Below are positions 25,625 through 32,134 of a stretch of DNA of 32,134 nucleotides, piece after piece. The notes below the pieces were generated by a model, which was given only the letters and a program-made list of their open reading frames with translations, ran no database searches and was not told where the DNA came from. How positions within the stretch are numbered: the first letter of the stretch is position 1; each line of letters opens with the position of its first letter. Origin of the DNA: Caulobacteraceae bacterium. GTDB taxonomy: Bacteria > Pseudomonadota > Alphaproteobacteria > Caulobacterales > Caulobacteraceae. The DNA lies in contig JAIESL010000134.1 of the NCBI GenBank assembly GCA_019746095.1, positions 1-32,134 of the forward strand. The letters are read 5' to 3'. A program made the position numbers and the translations under genes.

Positions 25625-26760
25625 TGGCCGGCAGTCCCGGCCGGCGCGGCCGCAGCGGCGGCCCTCGCCGGGACCACCGTCACCACATCGCCTTCACCCA
25701 GGAAGCCGGCACCCTGGACCACCACCCGCTGGTTCGCTTCCAGACCGCTGACGATCTGGATCAGCGTGCCGTTCCGGGCCCCGGTGGTGACGGGGTTGAA
25801 ACGCGCGGCATTGCGGGCCCCGATCGTATAGACGCCGGCCTTGCCCTCGCGGAACACGACCGCGTCGGACGGCACCACCACGGCCGGCTGGGAGCCGACA
25901 TCGATGGTCGCGCGGGCGAACATGCCGGGGCGCAGGCCACTGCCGGGTGCCAGGGAGATGCGTGCGATCCCCAGACGGGTCTGGGCATTGACCTCGGGGG
26001 TCACGATCCGCACCCGGCCGGTCGCGCCGGAGGCCTGGTCGGAGACGATGGTCGCGGACATGCCGGCCCGCACCAGCCGCAGTTCGGCCTCGGGGATCTC
26101 GGCGTCCAGCTCCAGCCGCCCGTCACGCACCATGCGGAACAGTTCCGAGCCCGGCTGGACGATCTGTCCCCGGGTGACGCTGCGGCTGCTGATCATCCCG
26201 GCCACCGGTGCCCGGATGCTCGTCTGGTCCAGCCGGGTGCGCGTCTCGCTGAGCGCGGCCTGGGCCGACGACAGCTGGGCCCGCGCCGAGCGCTGGTTGG
26301 CGATGGCCGTGTCCAGCGAGGCCTGGCTCAGGAAGCCGCGCCCGCGCAGCTCCTCGGCCCGGGCCAGGGCCGCATCCTCGCGCGCCGCATTGGCCTCGGC
26401 GCTGGCCACCCCGGCCTGCTGCTGGCGCAGCTGGGCCTGCAGCACATCGTCGTTCAGCTTGACCAGCAACTGGCCCTGCCGGACATAGCTGCCCTCGTCG
26501 ACATAGACGCCGATCGCCGTCAGGCCGCCGGTCTCGGCGCCCACCGGCACCTCTTCCCACGCCGAGACACTGCCCGAGGCCGTCACCGTGCGCGGCTGGT
26601 TGATCAGGCTCGAGGTCGCCGCCGTCACCGTCTGGCCCGCCTTGCGCGCCGCCGCTGCCGCCGACTCCTTCTCGTCGCCGCCGCCGCCGCAGGCCGCGAG
26701 CGTCAGGCCAAGGGTCACCATGGCCAGGCCGGCCAGGCTGTTTCGCAGAATGTTCGCCAC
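25621..26760 (-). CDS. RND periplasmic adaptor lipoprotein (HlyD/AcrA family)
   Basis: A 379-residue membrane-fusion protein linking the permease to an outer-membrane channel. The start is GTG 26760, preceded by GAGGG at eight bases. The signal ends in lipobox LTLAAC, with Cys24 as lipid site and a short Gly-rich run after it. The lipoyl half domain has VYVDEGSYVRQGQLLVKLND. The coiled-coil hairpin covers about 95-160, including QQQAGVASAEANAAREDAAL. The second lipoyl half follows with SIRAPVAGMISSRSVTRGQIV, then the beta-barrel and membrane-proximal domains. Family adaptors of this type also end in an Ala/Pro tail as here. The ATGA overlap with the permease shows tight coupling. Transcription probably starts at 26846-26874. 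Confidence 0.93.
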   Translation of the reverse strand: MANILRNSLAGLAMVTLGLTLAACGGGGDEKESAAAAARKAGQTVTAATSSLINQPRTVTASGSVSAWEEVPVGAETGGLTAIGVYVDEGSYVRQGQLLVKLNDDVLQAQLRQQQAGVASAEANAAREDAALARAEELRGRGFLSQASLDTAIANQRSARAQLSSAQAALSETRTRLDQTSIRAPVAGMISSRSVTRGQIVQPGSELFRMVRDGRLELDAEIPEAELRLVRAGMSATIVSDQASGATGRVRIVTPEVNAQTRLGIARISLAPGSGLRPGMFARATIDVGSQPAVVVPSDAVVFREGKAGVYTIGARNAARFNPVTTGARNGTLIQIVSGLEANQRVVVQGAGFLGEGDVVTVVPARAAAAAAPAGTAGQ

Positions 26761-26845
26761 GTCTGAATCCCTCTGGGCGTCACGGAAGGGGAGCCGCGCG
26801 CCCGTCGTTCGGGTCGCCCGCCGGGGCGCCCCTGTCATCCGCCGT

Positions 26846-26874
26846 TGAATAGCCCTTTCGACGCCGCTTCTCAA
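26846..26874 (-). promoter_or_regulatory. Candidate sigma-70-like promoter of the RND operon
   Basis: On the minus strand TTGAGA (26869-26874) and TATTCA (26846-26851) are separated by exactly 17 bases, a good -35/-10 pair about 85 bases before the adaptor start. It is inferred from sequence only. Confidence 0.55.
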
Positions 26875-26890
26875 ACGCCGAAACGCGGCC

Positions 26891-26904
26891 TTACATGGAT
26901 GTAA
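26891..26904. promoter_or_regulatory. TTACAT-GG-ATGTAA palindrome, candidate operator
   Basis: A perfect 14-bp palindrome apart from its two-base centre, placed 16 bases upstream of the RND -35 box and about 83 bases before lepA. Half-sites of the TACAT/ATGTA type occur in operators of TetR-family efflux repressors such as AcrR and TtgR, so a link to pump control is plausible. No repressor gene lies in the window. Confidence 0.45.
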
Positions 26905-26986
26905 TCCGGGCCGGCACCGGTGACGAAATGCCCCGTCGGCCGCCCGCGCGTTGGCGATCCGGCCCTGCCGTGCTACCGGCGCGGCC

Positions 26987-28795
<1,809 letters not shown>

Positions 28796-28850
28796 CACGC
28801 GACCTGCCTGACCGTCCTGTCGCACCCTGTTTTTGATCCGAGCCCATCCC

Positions 28851-29606
28851 ATGACCGACGCCGCCACGCCCATCACCTTCACCGACAATCCGATGAACCC
28901 GCTGGAGGAGCTGCTCTACAACGGGCTGGCCGATCCGACGCAGATGGGGGCCTTCGAACAGATCATGCTCGAGGCCGACCTCTATGCCGTGCCCGAGCCC
29001 GGCAGCCCCGGCGGCACCCCCGGCGACGACGGCGCCAAGGTGCTGCGCGCGGGCGAGCAGCTGGTGCTGCGCGGCGTGATCCTGAATGACGGCCGCAACA
29101 CCGTGACCCTGTTCACCGACCCGCACCGGGCGCGGGTGATGTTCGGCGACGACGTCCGCATCCTGGCCATGCAGGGCCGCAAACTGCTCGACATGCTCAA
29201 GGATACGGTGATCCTGCTCAACCCGGCCGGCGGCAAGGGGCTGATGATGGAGCCCGACCAGATCAAGGCCGTGCTGGGCCATGAGCCGGTCCGCCCGCTG
29301 GTCCGCCCCTCGGGCCGCGTCGAACTGCATGCGGTCGAGCCGGAGAATGAGCCGGTCTTCCTGTCCAAGGCCCTGCGCGAATCCTTCCAGCCGCCGCAGG
29401 TCCAGGCCATCTGGGTCGCCCGCGCCGTCTGGCCCGACATCGGCCAGATCGGCTGGTTCGCCGACGTCCGCAGCGACCAGCCCGCCGACGAGATCACCGC
29501 CCTGATCCAGCGCGCCGTCCGCGGCCTGAAATTCGGCACGGAGACCCTGGACGTCTCGGTGACCAAGCCGGGCGGCAAGGACGGGGTCGGGGTGAAGGTG
29601 GTTTGA
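28851..29606 (+). CDS. SseB-family protein
   Basis: A 251-residue cytoplasmic protein. The N-terminal half (NPLEELLYNGLADPTQMGAFEQIMLEADLYA, then RVMFGDDVRILAMQGRKLLDML with an ILLNPAGGKGLMM strand) matches the SseB N-terminal domain. The C-terminal half (FLSKALRESFQPPQVQAIWVARAVWPDIGQIGWFADV) matches the SseB C-terminal domain. SseB was named for serine sensitivity, and its molecular role is unclear. The start is ATG 28851; an upstream in-frame ATG at 28833 is possible but less conserved. It follows lepA by 55 bp and ends 9 bp from the convergent nuclease-like gene with no terminator visible. Confidence 0.88.
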   Translation: MTDAATPITFTDNPMNPLEELLYNGLADPTQMGAFEQIMLEADLYAVPEPGSPGGTPGDDGAKVLRAGEQLVLRGVILNDGRNTVTLFTDPHRARVMFGDDVRILAMQGRKLLDMLKDTVILLNPAGGKGLMMEPDQIKAVLGHEPVRPLVRPSGRVELHAVEPENEPVFLSKALRESFQPPQVQAIWVARAVWPDIGQIGWFADVRSDQPADEITALIQRAVRGLKFGTETLDVSVTKPGGKDGVGVKVV

Positions 29607-29615
29607 GGGGGGCTA

Positions 29616-30446
29616 TTAGAAGCGCGCCCGCCAGTTCTCCGGATGCAAGCTGACCGACTGCTCCAGCGGCGGCGGCATGATGAAAATCCGGGGCGTACTT
29701 GAGAACAGGTGGACGCGGTGAAGCCGCCAAACATCGGCCCGTTCCAGCGACACCTCACGCTCCGTTCGCGAGAGGAAAAAGTCCGTCGTTGCCGGACCGT
29801 TAGTTGTCTTGACCTCGATCAACCGGTCCTCGCCCGAAGGATCGAAGCTCTTGATATCGTAGCCGACCCCGTCTCCATCGAGCTGTGAGACCAAGCGAAC
29901 CTGATCGGCGAGCTTCTCCTTGCCTGCGCGGAGGAGCTTCTGTCGTTCCCTTTCGCAAACGAACTGCTCACCCAGCGCACCCAGCTTCCGGTTCCGAGCA
30001 TCCCGCTCCGCGTGATTGTACTTCTTCGCGATGCGTTCCACCGTCCGCTCAAGTTTCGGCTTCACCGGGGCGCGGTCCGGGATCGGAACCTCCTCCACAT
30101 CGGCAGGATCAACCGATGGCCGCTCTGGCGCTCCGAAAACAAGCGACGGGTTCCCGTCTAGATATCGCTCGACGGCGTCGGAGAGCGATTGCTGGATGTT
30201 GAAGCGGGGTTTCAAGCCTCTCGCAAACTCCATCTCAAGCCCATCCAGCACCGCTGAGATATTCTGGAGCTTGCTCTCGATCGACCCTTCTTCTCTGCCG
30301 ATGACGGCACCCAAGTCACGGTAGCGTTGAGCCTTCACGACCGTGCCGCCTGAGCGTTGGATGCGGTCGATCTCGAAATACTCGGCAACGACCATGTCGT
30401 TTTGCCAGTCGCTCCAAGCGGAACCAGTCTCGGGCTGCATGGTCAT
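29616..30446 (-). CDS. DUF3883/PD-(D/E)xK nuclease-like protein with ScoMcrA-head-like N-terminus
   Basis: A 276-residue protein of two parts. The N-terminal 95 residues (EYFEIDRI..., then REEGSIESKLQNISAVLDGL and the LKPRFNIQQSL segment) follow the pattern of the helical domain found at the N-terminus of modification-dependent HNH nucleases such as ScoMcrA. The C-terminal DUF3883 domain has LGALGEQFVCERER (Glu160), GYDIKSFD (Asp197) and IEVKTT (Glu211-x-Lys213), a complete D...ExK active-site arrangement. A restriction-like defence role is inferred, not shown. A predicted 34-aa membrane peptide gene lies 17 bp upstream, and a cytosine methyltransferase homologue is divergent. Composition is less GC-rich than the neighbours, which suggests acquisition. 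Start ATG 30446 or, two codons on, ATG 30440. Confidence 0.82.
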   Translation of the reverse strand: MTMQPETGSAWSDWQNDMVVAEYFEIDRIQRSGGTVVKAQRYRDLGAVIGREEGSIESKLQNISAVLDGLEMEFARGLKPRFNIQQSLSDAVERYLDGNPSLVFGAPERPSVDPADVEEVPIPDRAPVKPKLERTVERIAKKYNHAERDARNRKLGALGEQFVCERERQKLLRAGKEKLADQVRLVSQLDGDGVGYDIKSFDPSGEDRLIEVKTTNGPATTDFFLSRTEREVSLERADVWRLHRVHLFSSTPRIFIMPPPLEQSVSLHPENWRARF

Positions 30447-30463
30447 GGGGGCTCACCGGTGTC

Positions 30464-30568
30464 CTACATCTCTGCTGTAATCCAGAGCACGCAAATCGCC
30501 TCTGCCACAACGCACAAGACGAGCAACACGACCTGAACGGCATCCCACCTGTCACGGCCCAATTTCAA
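30464..30568 (-). CDS. 34-residue single-span membrane peptide, TTG start
   Basis: On the minus strand TTG 30568 is preceded by AAGGGG at seven bases and encodes 34 residues: a basic MKLGRDRWDA head, one hydrophobic helix of about 22 residues (VQVVLLVLCVVAEAICVLWI), and a TAEM end. That is a good inner-membrane span with the N-terminus inside. It ends 17 bp before the nuclease-like gene and is likely co-transcribed. No family is recognised. The call rests on ribosome site, hydrophobicity and position only. Confidence 0.5.
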   Translation of the reverse strand: MKLGRDRWDAVQVVLLVLCVVAEAICVLWITAEM

Positions 30569-30751
30569 CGCTGAAACCCCTTGTGATCCACAGATGGGCG
30601 CGTTGCGCCCAAAACGGATTGGCACACAACCTATCCTGGTATTTCGTTAGCGGATATGACGGAGCGTGGACCCGTGCCGACGAGTGGCCGCGGGAGTTGG
30701 TCGGGAAGACAACATGACACTCGTGAGGATCGCGACAGCGGGGCCCCCAGC

Positions 30752-31360
30752 ATGAAGGTCCTCGTCGCCTGCGAATACAGCGGCACGGTCCGCAACGCCT
30801 TCCTCGACCTCGGCCATGATGCGTGGTCGTGCGATCTCCTGCCCAGCGAGGACGGGTCCAACCGCCATATCATTGGCGATGCTCGCGATCTCCTGAACGA
30901 CGGCTGGGACCTGCTGATGGTCGCCCACCCGCCCTGCACGCGCCTGTGCAATTCGGGTGTCCGTTGGCTGACCGTACCGCCACCGGGGAAGACGCGGGAG
31001 CAGATGTGGGCCGAGTTGGACGAAGGGGCGGCCCTGTTTTCCGACTTCTGGAACGCGCCCATCGAGCGGATCGCCATCGAAAATCCGGTGATGCACAAAC
31101 ACGCCAAGGCCCGCATCGTGAATTTCGAGGAATTCGCCCAGAGCATCCAGCCTTGGCAGTTTGGCCACGGCGAAACCAAGCGAACCTGCCTCTGGCTCAA
31201 GAACCTGCCGCCCCTTGTGCCGACAGAGGTTGTCAGCGGTCGCGATCCTCGAGTGCACCACATGCCGCCGTCTCCGGAACGCTGGAAGGAGCGGTCACGG
31301 TTCTTCCCCGGCATTGCAAAAGCGATGGCCCATCAGTGGAGTGCGGCGGCAATGGCCTAG
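30752..31360 (+). CDS. Phage-type DNA cytosine methyltransferase homologue
   Basis: A 202-residue protein with a Rossmann-like start MKVLVACEYSGTVRNAF (SAM-binding motif I position), HPPCTRLCNSG with Pro60-Pro61-Cys62 (motif IV; Cys62 is the expected nucleophile of C5-cytosine methyltransferases) and IAIENPV (motif VI Glu110). Later it has the conserved WQFGHGETKRTCLWLK. This short class is common in phages and prophages; it lacks a separate target-recognition domain, so specificity and activity are open. ATG 30752 is chosen since similarity begins there; an ATG at 30656 adds unconserved residues. It is divergent from the nuclease/peptide pair, 183 bp away, and may protect host DNA from it. 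Confidence 0.85.
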   Translation: MKVLVACEYSGTVRNAFLDLGHDAWSCDLLPSEDGSNRHIIGDARDLLNDGWDLLMVAHPPCTRLCNSGVRWLTVPPPGKTREQMWAELDEGAALFSDFWNAPIERIAIENPVMHKHAKARIVNFEEFAQSIQPWQFGHGETKRTCLWLKNLPPLVPTEVVSGRDPRVHHMPPSPERWKERSRFFPGIAKAMAHQWSAAAMA

Positions 31361-31376
31361 ACCGTAGGCCGGTGCC

Positions 31377-31515
31377 CCGTCTCCTCCCTGTTGCGAAGCA
31401 ATGGGGAGGGGGACCACGCGAAGCGTGGTGGAGGGGTGTTGCGCCTGCCCCTCCGTCTCGTCGGCTACGCCGCCGATCCACCTCCCCATTCGCTCCGCGA
31501 ACAGGGAGGAGACGG
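31377..31515. repeat. Long palindromic intergenic repeat (about 139 bp)
   Basis: CCGTCTCCTCCCTG (31377-31390) is the exact inverse of 31502-31515. Inner arms AATGGGGAGG (31400-31409) and CCTCCCCATT (31481-31490) also match. Small hairpins (GCGAAGC, and CCACGCGAAGCGTGG) sit within the left arm. The whole can fold into a long hairpin or cruciform. Such elements are typical of Caulobacter/Brevundimonas intergenic DNA. Confidence 0.85.
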
Positions 31516-31658
31516 CATGGCCATGACGCTCCGCTGACAATCCGCGAATCCCTAGTCGGGTTCGCGCAAAAATCTCCCGCCTTTCCAACACCCTGCCATT
31601 TTCTCAAACGGAATCATTCGTCGCCCTCGGGCCGGCTCCATAATGGTGGCAACCCGTC

Positions 31659-31993
31659 GGTGGGGAGGGCGTCGGATCCAGCGCCTCGATGTCGGCGGGC
31701 TGTGGTCGAGCGAAGAAGCCCGGGGGATGGATACTCCGGGGGACCTTGCGGGGGTCGATGGATGGCCCCCGCCTGCTCGCCGCGCGCTTCCCGCGCGGGC
31801 TGCTGGCGGCAAGACCGTCATGTCCGCCGCGCGTCGGCGCCCGCAAGGGCGACGGCGTGATCCGGCTAGGCCCGAAGCAAGGGCCGCCAACCGGAGGGCG
31901 CGTGGAAAACGGCCGCGCGGGGCGATCTGTCTCGTCGAAACGGTACTCAATCCTGCACCGGGCGAGGCCCGGTCGCCCCGCGCCCTCCCCACC
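31659..31993 (+). ncRNA. Candidate large structured RNA, unknown class
   Basis: A perfect 13-bp stem closes the unit: GGTGGGGAGGGCG (31659-31671) with CGCCCTCCCCACC (31981-31993). Inside it are GCGGGGG/CCCCCGC (31748-31754 with 31766-31772), CGTC..GCCC-GCAA-GGGC-GACG (31832-31854, GNRA loop), a nested TCCGG/CCGGA around GGCCC/GGGCC (31861-31895), and an 8-bp CGGGGCGA/TCGCCCCG pair (31918-31925 with 31973-31980) enclosing ACCGGGC-GAG-GCCCGGT (31957-31973, which shares its last base with the outer pair). Just outside, CCGCCTG-GAAA-CAGGCGG (31993-32010) is another GNRA hairpin. The plus strand gives the GNRA loops. It lacks RNase P, SRP and tmRNA signatures. No convincing protein frame occurs on either strand. 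Confidence 0.55.
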
Positions 31994-32033
31994 CGCCTGG
32001 AAACAGGCGGTGCAGAGTCATGCGCCAATTCTT

Positions 32034-32058
32034 CTCCCTCCCCCAAGGGGGGAGGGAG
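32034..32058. repeat. 11-bp GC palindrome upstream of the terminal gene
   Basis: CTCCCTCCCCC and GGGGGAGGGAG pair across a three-base loop. It is either a short member of the same intergenic palindrome family as 31377-31515 or the 3' stop of the upstream transcript, though no T-run follows. Confidence 0.6.
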
Positions 32059-32075
32059 ATCAGGGAGACTGCCTG

Positions 32076-32134
32076 TTGAAACCGAAACCTCGACCCGACG
32101 CCCGCCCCGCCCCCGAACGGGCCCCCGAACAGAT
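32076..32134 (+). CDS. Start of a partial gene running off the window
   Basis: TTG 32076 has GGGAG eight bases upstream and opens a frame reading MKPKPRPDARPAPERAPEQ to the window end. The basic, Pro-rich beginning is typical of disordered N-terminal tails, but the family cannot be told from 19 residues. The call rests on ribosome site and open frame. Confidence 0.35.
   Translation, partial: MKPKPRPDARPAPERAPEQ

Noticed and set aside
31659..31993. RNase P RNA, tmRNA, SRP RNA or OMEGA/HEARO RNA
   Set aside because: The GAGGAAAGTCC core of RNase P, the tmRNA tag and T-arm GGTTCGA, and the SRP GGAAGGAAGCA loop are all absent, and no IscB-like start follows; the class therefore stays unknown.
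31552..32046. 164-codon minus-strand frame across the structured region
   Set aside because: Arg/Ala/Pro-rich and without motifs; its bases are explained by stems of the candidate RNA.

Overview
The window is high-GC alphaproteobacterial chromosome, most like Caulobacterales and probably Brevundimonas or a close relative. This is inferred from the gene families (plant/alpha-type glutamate-cysteine ligase, large Caulobacter/sphingomonad-style TonB receptor, MerR-controlled acyl-CoA dehydrogenases, DUF2256, DUF6641) and from typical alphaproteobacterial intergenic palindromes. No rRNA, tRNA, CRISPR array or insertion sequence was recognised.

Region 1 (1 to about 4800) is the right end of an integrated mobile element. 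It carries a Tiki/ChaN-like secreted protein, a DUF6641 protein, a PolB-type 3'-5' exonuclease, an unknown protein and a large serine recombinase. Just beyond the recombinase start, a host DUF72 (YecE-like) gene is cut after about 40 codons, so the element appears to have integrated inside that gene. Its far end and the rest of DUF72 are not in the window.

Region 2 (about 4800-14674) is host backbone, read almost entirely on the minus strand: a CYTH phosphatase-like protein, a ParDE toxin-antitoxin pair, a lipoprotein, glutamate-cysteine ligase, a two-TM ion channel, RsmE and an NhaD-like antiporter. Upstream of these is a tight fatty-acid/branched-chain catabolism operon: a MerR regulator, acyl-CoA dehydrogenase 1, a small lipoprotein and a long-chain-type acyl-CoA dehydrogenase 2. 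A LiuR-like operator lies in the 49-bp gap between the regulator and a divergent DUF2256 gene.

Region 3 (14724-29606) holds DUF2256, a 52-aa membrane protein, a DoxX-like protein, SelO, NhaA, a TonB-dependent receptor with a strong terminator, an RND pump with its lipoprotein adaptor, and divergently LepA and an SseB-family protein.

Region 4 (29616-32134) looks accessory. A ScoMcrA-head-like/DUF3883 nuclease-like protein is preceded by a predicted 34-aa membrane peptide and faces a phage-type cytosine methyltransferase homologue. This is followed by a long palindromic repeat and then a stretch of about 335 nt closed by a perfect 13-bp stem and full of nested, GNRA-capped hairpins. That stretch is a candidate large structured RNA, just upstream of a gene that runs off the window.

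The two most interesting signals are the candidate structured RNA at 31659-31993 and the nuclease/peptide/methyltransferase cluster beside it. The clearest mechanistic observation is the serine-recombinase junction inside DUF72.
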